From an uncultured Pseudomonadota bacterium (lineage in GTDB: Bacteria > Pseudomonadota > Gammaproteobacteria > Burkholderiales > Nitrosomonadaceae), in NCBI GenBank assembly GCA_903957805.1, contig CAJBQQ010000217.1:1-15191 (forward strand): a DNA stretch of 15,191 nucleotides, given 5' to 3'. Under the pieces are notes generated by a model that saw only the letters and a list, made by a program, of their open reading frames with translations, was not told the origin of the DNA and did not search any database. This document shows positions 1 to 7,711 of this stretch, piece after piece. A program made the position numbers and the translations under genes. The stretch's first letter is position 1, and each line of letters starts with the position of its first letter.

Positions 1-1059
1 TCAAAAGCGCCATTCGACCTATTCGATCGTGAGCACAGACACGGCATCAAGCTCTATGTGAGACGGGTATTCATCATGGATGATGCGGAACAGTTGCTTC
101 CTAACTACCTACGTTTTGTACGCGGGGTGATCGATTCGAATGATCTACCGTTGAATGTCTCGCGTGAAATTCTGCAAGAATCGAAAGATATCGAGTCGAT
201 CCGTGCGGGGGCAGTGAAGAAGGTGCTCTCCCTGATAGAGGATCTGGCTCAGGGTGAGGAGGGGAGTGATCAGGAGAAATTTAAAACCTTCTGGAAGGAG
301 TTTGGTCAGGTCTTGAAGGAGGGTGTGGGTGAAGACTATGCCAATCGAGAACGTATTGCCAAACTGCTGCGCTTTGTTTCAACTCATACCGATGGAGATG
401 ATCAGAGCGTTTCATTGAACGACTATATCGGGCGGATGAAGGTGGGTCAGGAGAAGATTTACTATGTGACCGCTGATAGTCTCAAGTCCGCCAGAAGCAG
501 TCCACATCTCGAGATTTTCCGTAAGAAGGGGATCGAGGTGATACTTCTATCGGAGCGTGTTGATGAGTGGTTAGCGACGAACCTGACCGAGTTCGAGGGT
601 AAATCTCTTCAGTCGATCTCCAAGGGTAGTCTGGATTTAGGTGGGCTTGAGGATGAGTCAGAAAAGAAAGAGCAGGAGAAGGAGGCAGGGGAATATAAAG
701 ATCTGACCGAGAGGATCAAGGGTGTTCTCGGTGAGCAGGTGAAGGAGGTACGAGTCACCCTAAGGCTGACAGAGTCTCCAGCCTGCTTGGTTGCAGAGAG
801 CCATGATATGGGTGGTAACCTTGAAAGACTCCTTAAATCAGCGGGTCAGAAGGTAAACCATGCCAAGCCGATCCTTGAAATCAATCCACACCATCCAATG
901 GTGCAACGGTTGAAGTATGAGGAGGAGCGCTTTGTCGATTGGAGCCATATTCTATTTGATCAGGCTCTGCTGGCAGAGGGTGGTCAACTCGAGGACCCAG
1001 CCGGGTTTGTCAAAAGACTTAACGAGCTACTGCTGTCGACCACTCTGAGCGGGAAGTAG
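1..1059 (+). CDS. htpG: Chaperone HtpG (Hsp90 family), 3' part only
   Basis: ATP-dependent cytosolic chaperone of the Hsp90 family. The frame is open from the first base, so the true start and the N-terminal ATPase domain lie outside the window; the GTG at 58 is an internal valine, not a start. The visible 352 residues cover most of the middle domain and the C-terminal dimerisation domain. Family blocks are clear: KLYVRRVFIMDD, LLPNYLRFVRGVIDS (SNDLPLNVSREILQ follows), the KIYYVTADS block, and the C-terminal NPHHPMVQRL segment. A full-length HtpG is about 620-640 residues, so roughly 280 are missing. The stop is at 1057-1059, 25 nt from the end of the convergent acyltransferase gene. No truncation or frameshift is seen in the visible part. 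Identification is very secure. Confidence 0.97.
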   Translation, partial: SKAPFDLFDREHRHGIKLYVRRVFIMDDAEQLLPNYLRFVRGVIDSNDLPLNVSREILQESKDIESIRAGAVKKVLSLIEDLAQGEEGSDQEKFKTFWKEFGQVLKEGVGEDYANRERIAKLLRFVSTHTDGDDQSVSLNDYIGRMKVGQEKIYYVTADSLKSARSSPHLEIFRKKGIEVILLSERVDEWLATNLTEFEGKSLQSISKGSLDLGGLEDESEKKEQEKEAGEYKDLTERIKGVLGEQVKEVRVTLRLTESPACLVAESHDMGGNLERLLKSAGQKVNHAKPILEINPHHPMVQRLKYEEERFVDWSHILFDQALLAEGGQLEDPAGFVKRLNELLLSTTLSGK

Positions 1060-1114
1060 GGTCTGAGTCGGAGATGTGACGGGCCTAGCTACTCCCGAGA
1101 GCTACGATCAGACC
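1060..1114. repeat. Inverted repeat at the convergent htpG/acyltransferase ends
   Basis: GGTCTGA at 1060-1066 is the exact reverse complement of TCAGACC at 1108-1114. Inside it, TAGCT (1086-1090) can pair with AGCTA (1100-1104) over a 9-nt loop. The element spans the 25-bp gap and the last codons of the minus-strand gene. It could act as a bidirectional transcription stop, but neither side has a U-run and the outer loop is long, so the assignment is tentative. Confidence 0.25.
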
Positions 1115-2191
1115 GCTCGTCACAAACCCCGCTGGCAGCCATATTTTCATTTTATTGGTCAGTGGGCGACTTTCGACCCATTTGTAGAAAAGAGCACCCC
1201 CAAGAATGCTGATGCCAAAGGCCAGTACCAACCCAAATAGGTTGGTCACTGCTTGGTGCGGGAGAAAATGGAAGAAGGCCGCATTCACGACCAGGCATAG
1301 CGGGAAGTGAACAAGGAAGATGGAATAAGAGATGCGTCCCAGATAGGTTAAGAAGTTTGGGATGGAACACCTTTCCAAGATTCCATACTGTCTGGCAAAT
1401 CCCAGTAGCAGCATCACCATCGTTGCGACCGCTATCCGGCCACGGAAATCCACCATCAGGGATGCAACTGCCAGGGCACCGAGTAATAGAAGCCAGAGGA
1501 CAGGTCGATCCTTGTTTGAAGTCCAGTAGGCTAAAATCCCTAGACCATACGAGCCAAAAAAATAGAGTGCGGTCTCGTCCCAGAAATCATTTCTATTGAA
1601 TGTGAATAGTGAGGCTATGGTCAAGCTGACAATTAAAATCAGGGCGGTCGATTTAAACTGAGGGTATCGGTCCTCGATCATTCTGGATAGCCAGAACAGA
1701 GATACCGAGAGTACGAATAGCTGAAAATCAATGGCCACGAACCAGACCCCTGCCGATAGAGCCTCCTGATTGAGCAGGTCTTGCAGTAAAAATATATGAG
1801 CCAGAAGTTGAATGAGGTCAGGTGCTGCGGAGATGGATTCATGAGACATCCACTGCCGAGCCAGGGATGAGCATACGATCGCTAGTGTCAGTGCTGCAAG
1901 GTACGGGATCACTAACCTGATGTAGCGTCTCTTAATGGATTGAACTGGGTCAGCAACCAGTGGTACTCCGAGCGGCACAAGCTTCCCCGCCATCAGAAAT
2001 CCTGCCACCACAAAGAAGACCTGAACGGCCATCCTCGCATACTCTCGTAGCCATTCGATCAGTCCTGGAATCAGCGGGTAGGCCAGGTCCGACATGGGCC
2101 CGTAGATAGATAGGTGATGGGATACAATCAGAAGGCAGGAGATGGCCTTGAGTGCATCCACCAGGGGCATTCTCGAGACATCGGTGCTCAT
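1085..2191 (-). CDS. Acyltransferase family 3 integral membrane protein
   Basis: A 368-residue polytopic membrane protein of the acyltransferase-3 family (OafA/YrhL type), whose members transfer acyl groups, often acetyl, from a cytoplasmic donor to glycans, lipids or other envelope molecules. Family marks: the paired histidines H25-H26 in the first membrane segment, a QVFFVVAGFLMAGK block near 57-70, RRYIRLVIPY at 88-97, WFVAIDFQLF at 150-159 and GRISYSIFLVH at 285-295, with about ten hydrophobic segments. Length is normal for a stand-alone member without a SGNH domain. It starts 12 nt after the cphA stop on the same strand, which suggests cotranscription with the cyanophycin genes. Its ribosome site is weak, so it may rely on coupling. 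The substrate cannot be read from the sequence; a link to cyanophycin is inference from position. Confidence 0.88.
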   Translation of the reverse strand: MSTDVSRMPLVDALKAISCLLIVSHHLSIYGPMSDLAYPLIPGLIEWLREYARMAVQVFFVVAGFLMAGKLVPLGVPLVADPVQSIKRRYIRLVIPYLAALTLAIVCSSLARQWMSHESISAAPDLIQLLAHIFLLQDLLNQEALSAGVWFVAIDFQLFVLSVSLFWLSRMIEDRYPQFKSTALILIVSLTIASLFTFNRNDFWDETALYFFGSYGLGILAYWTSNKDRPVLWLLLLGALAVASLMVDFRGRIAVATMVMLLLGFARQYGILERCSIPNFLTYLGRISYSIFLVHFPLCLVVNAAFFHFLPHQAVTNLFGLVLAFGISILGGALFYKWVESRPLTNKMKIWLPAGFVTSGLIVALGSS

Positions 2192-2203
2192 TCTGTTGCA
2201 GTC

Positions 2204-4777
2204 TTAGCCTGCAACCACCCGTCTAGTGATATGCCTGAGAGCTGCCTCGACCTGATCAATCAGAATGAGGCAGAGCTCACCCGCTTTGAGATTTGCAAAG
2301 GCGGCATCGATGGCTACAAACTCTCCTCGAATCTCCTTAATCTCGCGGGTACGCTTGGCATTCTCTAACCCTTTCCGTAACAGCCCCAGCACCTCTCCAT
2401 CTGCACGTCCACGCTGGCACTGGTCCTGATAAAGAACGACCTCATCGAATGCATCACCAAGGATCTCTGTCTGCTGACGGATATCCTCGTCGCGTCGGTC
2501 ACCGGCACCACTGATGACTACAGACCTTCGATTTGCAGGCATATTATCGATTGCGGATACCAACGCTCGGATCGCATCGGCATTATGGCCATAGTCCGCG
2601 ATCAGTGTAGCCCCACGATGATTGAAGAGATTAAAGCGACCGGGTGCGGTCTGTGCATCACTGACAAAGGTAGCCAATCCGGCGCGAATGATTGCCCAAT
2701 CAAGAGCGAGCGCCCAACCAGCACCGATGGCGGCCATTGCATTCTCGATCTGGAATCCGATGGTCCCATTCTGGGTGATCGGAATGCCACTCAACGGGAT
2801 TCGGTATTCAACACCGGTCTCTGAGGCCACGATCGAATCCCCGTCGAGATAGATGACGCGTTTACCCTGGGATCGGTGCATGGCGATGACCGGGTGATTA
2901 GGATCTTGGGCAAAGAAGGTCACTGAGCCTGGACAGCCATCGGCCATACTAACCACGAGCGGGTCGGCGGCATTGAGCACAGCGACCCCGGTGTCAGGCA
3001 TGATACTTCGCACAACGATTTGCTTAACCAGCGAGAGATCTTCAGCAGTGTGGACATGTGCAAGTCCGAGATGGTCGCCCATACCGATATTGGTAACGAC
3101 CGCCACTTGGCAAAGGTCAAAACCAAGACCCTCTCGCAGCAATCCGCCTCGTGCAGTCTCAAATACCGCCGCATCAACGTCGGGATGGATTAGGACATTC
3201 TTCGCACTCTTGGGTCCGCTGCAGTCACCGATATCGATACGATTTCCCTCGACGTAGACACCATCTGTATTGGTCATTCCGACCCGCAAGTTGTGACTGC
3301 TGAGGATATTGGCGATAAGACGTACGGTGGTGGTCTTGCCATTGGTTCCGGTGACGGCAATCACGGGGATTCGTCCATCGTCCCCCTGGGCAAACATACT
3401 ATCGATCACCGCCTCTCCGACCGCACGGCCTATTCCTGATGAAGGTTGAAGGTGCATGCGAAGGCCTGGGGCAGCATTCACCTCGATAATGCCTCCACCT
3501 TGTGCTTCTAGGGGGGCGCTGACACTATTGCAGAGGACATCAATTCCGCAGATATCGAGACCGATCATTTGAGCCGCCTCTACCACTCGTGCAGCCAGCT
3601 CTGGATGGACCTGGTCGGTCACGTCGGCGGCTGAGCCGCCGGTAGAGAGATTCGCATTATTACGCAGAGTCACGCATTCGCCGTGCGCGGGAATGGATTC
3701 AGCAGTGAACTCTTGAGTTGCGAGATGGGAGAGTGCAGTCTCATCAAAACTTATTCTTGTGAGAGGCATGGCATGTCCATTGCCACGTCTTGGGTCGGCA
3801 TTGACCTGATCCACCAGATGTCGAATGGTATGGACACCATCACCGACCACTTGAGGGGGGTCACGCCTGGCGGCTGCAACCAACTTATTGCCGATCACCA
3901 GCATGCGGTAGTCATGGCCGGGGATGTAACGCTCAACCAGGATATCTTCACTGACTTCAGCTGCAACCGCATATGCGGACTCTATCTGTTCACGACTTAC
4001 GAGATTTACTGATACACCCTTACCCTGATTGCCGTCCTGCGGCTTAATCACGATCGGTCCTCCGATCTCGCAAGCGGCAGCCCATGCATCAGTCGCACTC
4101 ACGACGGGGCGCCCCGTTGGAACTGGAATGCCTGCTGAATGCAGTAGTAACTTGGTCAACTCTTTATCTTGAGCGATGGATTCAGCAACAGCACTGGTCC
4201 GATCGGTCTCACTGGCTTGGATACGTCGTTGCCGACTACCCCATCCGAATTGGACCATACTACCATCGGTTAATCGCCGGCATGGAATGCCACGATCTGC
4301 CGCAGCATGGACAATGGCGCTGGTGCTGGGTCCGAGACGGACTTCCTCATCCAGTTCTTGAAGACGGTGCAATGCATCAACCAGATCAAAGGGAGTGTCA
4401 TCCATTGCAGCAATGCATAGCTCTTGTGAGAGTTCGAGGGCGAGCCTACCGACCGATTCCTCGGTGTATTCAACAATGACCCGGTATGTATCGGTCTTTG
4501 ATGTTTGCACGGTATGGGCGAAATTGACCGAGCAACCGGCCCGTTTCTGAAGGGCGAGGGTGACAATTTCTAGCATATGAGCCATGGACACGGATGCAGG
4601 GTGCTTGCCTGATTGAAGTAGCGCGACTCCTGGGAGACGCTCATTCAATCGGGCTATAAATTTTGGTATTTCGTCTGGGGTGAACTCCTCGCTACTGCAG
4701 GTAACAATGGCCTCTATGGATGTACGTTGACTCCACAGATTGGGACCACGGAGTGCGTGGACGCGTGATACTTTCAT
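2204..4777 (-). CDS. cphA: Cyanophycin synthetase CphA, full length
   Basis: Cytoplasmic enzyme that builds cyanophycin (multi-L-arginyl-poly-L-aspartate) by alternate ATP-dependent addition of aspartate to the backbone and arginine to the side chains. The 857 residues match the usual length of about 870-900. Order of domains: N-terminal domain beginning MKVSRVHALRGPNLWS; ATP-grasp domain at about 200-455 with VIKPQDGNQGKGV at 243-255 and IIEVNAAPGLRMH at 430-442; Mur-ligase-like domain with a canonical P-loop GTNGKTT at 477-483, TARGG near 541-545 and REGL near 548-551; and a C-terminal lobe with YGHN at 729-732 and GAGDRRDEDI at 757-766. All expected catalytic blocks are present, so it should be active. 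The ATG overlaps the cphA' stop as ATGA and has its own ribosome site. Similar tandem pairs are known in betaproteobacteria such as Ralstonia/Cupriavidus. Confidence 0.97.
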   Translation of the reverse strand: MKVSRVHALRGPNLWSQRTSIEAIVTCSSEEFTPDEIPKFIARLNERLPGVALLQSGKHPASVSMAHMLEIVTLALQKRAGCSVNFAHTVQTSKTDTYRVIVEYTEESVGRLALELSQELCIAAMDDTPFDLVDALHRLQELDEEVRLGPSTSAIVHAAADRGIPCRRLTDGSMVQFGWGSRQRRIQASETDRTSAVAESIAQDKELTKLLLHSAGIPVPTGRPVVSATDAWAAACEIGGPIVIKPQDGNQGKGVSVNLVSREQIESAYAVAAEVSEDILVERYIPGHDYRMLVIGNKLVAAARRDPPQVVGDGVHTIRHLVDQVNADPRRGNGHAMPLTRISFDETALSHLATQEFTAESIPAHGECVTLRNNANLSTGGSAADVTDQVHPELAARVVEAAQMIGLDICGIDVLCNSVSAPLEAQGGGIIEVNAAPGLRMHLQPSSGIGRAVGEAVIDSMFAQGDDGRIPVIAVTGTNGKTTTVRLIANILSSHNLRVGMTNTDGVYVEGNRIDIGDCSGPKSAKNVLIHPDVDAAVFETARGGLLREGLGFDLCQVAVVTNIGMGDHLGLAHVHTAEDLSLVKQIVVRSIMPDTGVAVLNAADPLVVSMADGCPGSVTFFAQDPNHPVIAMHRSQGKRVIYLDGDSIVASETGVEYRIPLSGIPITQNGTIGFQIENAMAAIGAGWALALDWAIIRAGLATFVSDAQTAPGRFNLFNHRGATLIADYGHNADAIRALVSAIDNMPANRRSVVISGAGDRRDEDIRQQTEILGDAFDEVVLYQDQCQRGRADGEVLGLLRKGLENAKRTREIKEIRGEFVAIDAAFANLKAGELCLILIDQVEAALRHITRRVVAG

Positions 4778-7065
4778 AAATAACTTCCTTGAGTTTCCTG
4801 ATCGGCCTGGCGGGAGAGATGTCCCACCTGTTCAGATCCGGCGGTTGCAATTCCACTACAAATCAGTTCTGGCGTAATGCCGAGTGCCCATGCGGCTGCG
4901 ACTGCTGCCAGAATGTTCTCAATCTGTTCGATCGAGCGTCCATTATCTGTCAGGGTGATACGGGATAGATTGATCAGCGCCACCTCATCAGCACCTGTGG
5001 CAAGAGTGATCTCTCCATCTCGAACGATTACAGCACGGCCGCCATGAGTCTTTTGTGAGAGATGAGCCGTGATAGCGGGTAACTCTGGATCAAGGCTGAA
5101 GTAGATGACCTCCCCGTTGCATAACTTGGACATCTCGACGAGCATTTCCACGCGTGCATTAAGTACCGCGGTACCGGTTGGTAAGATCATATCGATCACA
5201 TCATCCACTGCTGCGGCTGTTGGCGTGATCACATCCAGTTGGGTGCGAAGGGTGGTGTAGACCTGCTCGGGGGTTTTAATATCGTAGCGACCGTAGTGCT
5301 TTGTCGGTTCAACATTGGTGATGATGCCGACTTGGCAGCTGTCGTAGACGAGGCCTTCACCGAGGATGGTATCGCTGCCATTCTCAAAAACAGCCGCTTC
5401 GACCGATCGATTTATCAGAATGCGGTTGGCAGCATCCCACTTGGCACAATCGCCTTTATCAATCTGTCTGGAATTAAGATACAGGCCATCACTGCAGGCT
5501 AAACCGGTATATTTACCGGAGAGAGTCAGTAGACCGGCCACGAGATGTGCCACGGTTGTCTTGCCGTAGCTCCCGCTAATGCCCACAATCGGAATTCGAC
5601 CATCATCACCACTTGGGAATAGATGATCGACAATGGCCTTGCCAACGGGACGGGGTGTACCCACAGCAGGCTTGATGTGCATCAATAGACTTGGGCCGGC
5701 ATTCACTTCTACGATGGCACCACCTTGCTCGGTGAGTGGGCGTGAGATGTCAGTCGCGACGAGATCAATTCCGGCGATATCCAAACCGACAATGCGTGCT
5801 GCGAGTGAGGCGGCTGAAGCGATACTGGGGTGAACGTCATCGGTTACGTCGAAAGCGTGGTTACCATTACGCTGGATCAAGACTTCGAGATCGGCCGGCG
5901 GTACGGATTCTCCGGTAAAGCCTTGATGGGCGATCTCCATCCGTGCTGCACGATCCAATCGAATCATATTGAGAGGAAAGTCCTCCGTTGTTCCACGGCG
6001 GGGATCCGAGTTAATCTGATGATCGATCAGTTCGGTGATGGTTGACGTTCCGTCACCTATAACCGATACCGAGTCCCCACGATTGGCTGCAATAAGGCGA
6101 CCCCCAACAACCAGTAAACGGTGCTCGGTGCCGAGAATGTACCGTTCAACCAGCACACCGCTACCCTCTTTTAATGCGGCTTGATAGGCCGACTCGATTT
6201 CTTCACGTTGGGTCAGTTCAATAAAAACGCCCCTTCCATGATTGCCGTCACAGGGCTTAATCACGACCGGAAGGCCGATATCTTCTGCTGCCTCCCAGGC
6301 ATCTTCAGCGCTGGTGACGATACGACCTTCAGGAACAGGAACGCCGCAGGACCGGAGGAGTGACTTGGTCAGATCCTTGTCGCGAGAGATGCTCTCTGCA
6401 ATTGCAGGGGTGCGATCGGTCTCAGCTGTCCAGATGTGTCGGCTACGAGCGCCATATCCGAGCTGTACTAGATTCCCTTTAGCGAGTAGGCGAGTTGCGG
6501 GGATATTGCGAGCTGTAGCTGCATCGACAATGCATGCGGTGGATGGGCCTAACCAGAGCGAGTCGACCATCCCGCGCAGGTGATCGAGTGTGGCATTAAC
6601 ATCGTAGACTTGTTGACCTTCCATCGCCGAGAGGACCAACTCACGAGCCGCAAAAAGAGCAGTCCGTGTGATTTCTGCATGCCAGGCACTGACGATAACC
6701 TTGTAGACGCCCCGTACCGAGGTCTCACGTGCTCTACCAAAGCCACCTCTCATCCCAGCCAGATTTTGTAGTTCAAGTGTGACATGTTCGAGGATGTGGC
6801 ATGGCCAGGTGCCTTCCTCTACACGTTTCAAGAAGCCTCCACGCTCCTCGTAGCTACACCGGTGTTCAATCAGTGAAGGTAGGGATGAGGAGAGGCGTTC
6901 ATAAAAACCAGGGATGGTGTTGGATGGAAAGTCTTCGAGTACTCCGATATCGACGAGGGCCTCGAGGACTGGGTAGTAGGTCCAGATATTGGGACCATTT
7001 AGATGGCGGATCTCGAGGAACTTGATATCCCTTTCAGTATGCTCAGTAGGTACGCAGGCTGGCAT
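4774..7065 (-). CDS. cphA': Cyanophycin synthetase paralogue CphA', lacking the C-terminal lobe
   Basis: A 763-residue relative of CphA. The N-terminal domain (IKFLEIRHLNGPNIW, 14-28) and the ATP-grasp domain (about 230-480; VVIKPCDGNHGRGV at 267-280, IVEVNAGPSLLMH at 451-463) are well kept. The Mur-ligase-like part differs: its P-loop is GSYGKTT (498-504) rather than GTNGKTT, the TARGG block is replaced by ENGSDTILGEGL (561-572), and the protein ends soon after the ENILAAVAAAWALG segment, so the lobe holding YGHN and GDRRDED in CphA is absent. There is no sign of a frameshift or decay. Shorter CphA' proteins beside cphA are known in betaproteobacteria, and cyanobacterial CphA2 is also C-terminally reduced. 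I infer retained backbone (ATP-grasp) chemistry and doubtful side-chain ligation, or a partner role for CphA. The ATG at 7065 lacks a clear Shine-Dalgarno site. The frame stays open for 19 more codons upstream (to TAA at 7123-7125) without ATG, GTG or TTG, so the true N-terminus is uncertain. Confidence 0.93.
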   Translation of the reverse strand: MPACVPTEHTERDIKFLEIRHLNGPNIWTYYPVLEALVDIGVLEDFPSNTIPGFYERLSSSLPSLIEHRCSYEERGGFLKRVEEGTWPCHILEHVTLELQNLAGMRGGFGRARETSVRGVYKVIVSAWHAEITRTALFAARELVLSAMEGQQVYDVNATLDHLRGMVDSLWLGPSTACIVDAATARNIPATRLLAKGNLVQLGYGARSRHIWTAETDRTPAIAESISRDKDLTKSLLRSCGVPVPEGRIVTSAEDAWEAAEDIGLPVVIKPCDGNHGRGVFIELTQREEIESAYQAALKEGSGVLVERYILGTEHRLLVVGGRLIAANRGDSVSVIGDGTSTITELIDHQINSDPRRGTTEDFPLNMIRLDRAARMEIAHQGFTGESVPPADLEVLIQRNGNHAFDVTDDVHPSIASAASLAARIVGLDIAGIDLVATDISRPLTEQGGAIVEVNAGPSLLMHIKPAVGTPRPVGKAIVDHLFPSGDDGRIPIVGISGSYGKTTVAHLVAGLLTLSGKYTGLACSDGLYLNSRQIDKGDCAKWDAANRILINRSVEAAVFENGSDTILGEGLVYDSCQVGIITNVEPTKHYGRYDIKTPEQVYTTLRTQLDVITPTAAAVDDVIDMILPTGTAVLNARVEMLVEMSKLCNGEVIYFSLDPELPAITAHLSQKTHGGRAVIVRDGEITLATGADEVALINLSRITLTDNGRSIEQIENILAAVAAAWALGITPELICSGIATAGSEQVGHLSRQADQETQGSYL
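4784..4790 (-). promoter_or_regulatory. Ribosome binding site for cphA inside cphA'
   Basis: On the minus strand, AAGGAAG lies 6 nt before the cphA ATG at 4777, within the last codons of cphA'. Together with the ATGA overlap it fixes the cphA start and indicates translational coupling of the two synthetases. Confidence 0.7.
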
Positions 7066-7240
7066 TAAGTGAGGCCGTACAGAGTTGATGAAGTCGAAAT
7101 AACGCGGATAGCCCGGATCGGTTTACAGGTATATCAAATAATTCTGCTGTGGGAGGCTTAGTCCAGGCCTCTAATGGAGCAGTCTCCATTAGAGACTTAT
7201 TGATTTATATTAGACTGTTATAGAGATGTGTGGGGTTGGA
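7066..7240 (-). promoter_or_regulatory. Gap between the DUF1854 gene and cphA', with an 11-bp-stem hairpin
   Basis: This 175-bp gap separates two gene pairs that are each tightly coupled. It contains a perfect inverted repeat: CTCTAATGGAG (7169-7179), loop CAGT, CTCCATTAGAG (7184-7194). An adjacent GAGGC/GCCTC pair (7153-7157 and 7167-7171) overlaps its left arm, so two alternative folds are possible. No U-run follows the hairpin in the minus direction, so it is not a standard intrinsic terminator. It could be an operator, a processing site or a partial terminator before cphA'. I see no convincing -35/-10 pair for cphA'. Confidence 0.5.
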
Positions 7241-7711
7241 CTAGAGGAATCGGTCCAGAATTTTACGACTGTGATGATCGAGCCCGAATCTGTCACGGAT
7301 CAGGAAGTGAATTCCATGACTCTCGGTGATCAGCAAGGAGGGGGGGGCTAACCGTCGGATATTCTCTTCACCCTTGAGGATGAAAGTGGTCAGGCCACGG
7401 TCCGTCTCCACCTGCCAGTTGCAGGGTGTCGCAAAGCTTGAAACGCCGATGATACGCTTGATCTCTGGCATGAAATCACGACTACTGAGTTCAGATTGGA
7501 TGAGTGTTCGCAATTCATCCGACAGATCGTCCAAGCTGTCGATCCAAGCCAACTCGTAGCCTTGTGGATCGATTATCGCGATCCCTTGATCGGGCGCCGC
7601 TATTGGGAAGGCTCGTACCGGGACTACCCCCTCATGTGGGCACCCATCAGGGCCGATGAATATCAGCTTCCCAAAGGCATTTCGACTCAGTTGGAAGTCA
7701 GGTTCGGTCAT
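7241..7711 (-). CDS. DUF1854 family protein linked to cyanophycin genes
   Basis: A 156-residue soluble protein with no signal peptide or membrane segment, so probably cytoplasmic. It matches my memory of the DUF1854 family: an N-terminal part with VPVRAFPIAAPDQGIAIID (29-47), a GYELAWIDSLDDLSD stretch, and the conserved C-terminal block WQVETDRGLTTFILKG followed by ENIRRL, LLITESHGIHFLIRD and a KILDRFL end. The family has no firmly established biochemical activity; as I recall, genome annotation pipelines call it cyanophycin-metabolism-associated because of its neighbours. Its ATG overlaps the ABC transporter stop as ATGA, with AGAGGG upstream as ribosome site. Such coupling suggests equimolar synthesis and probable physical partnership with the transporter, for instance as a cytoplasmic accessory subunit. 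That is inference. Confidence 0.88.
   Translation of the reverse strand: MTEPDFQLSRNAFGKLIFIGPDGCPHEGVVPVRAFPIAAPDQGIAIIDPQGYELAWIDSLDDLSDELRTLIQSELSSRDFMPEIKRIIGVSSFATPCNWQVETDRGLTTFILKGEENIRRLAPPSLLITESHGIHFLIRDRFGLDHHSRKILDRFL

Noticed and set aside
3683..4479. Plus-strand frames of 109 and 131 codons opposite cphA
   Set aside because: They are antisense to the conserved ATP-grasp and N-terminal coding of CphA and have no family features; they arise from codon bias of the real gene.
6242..6583. 113-codon plus-strand frame opposite cphA'
   Set aside because: Antisense shadow of conserved CphA' coding sequence with low-complexity Ser/Arg/Ala translation.
4774..7065. CphA' as a frameshifted or decaying pseudogene
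   Set aside because: The frame is intact over 763 codons, its ATP-grasp motifs are conserved, and its stop forms a functional ATGA overlap with cphA.
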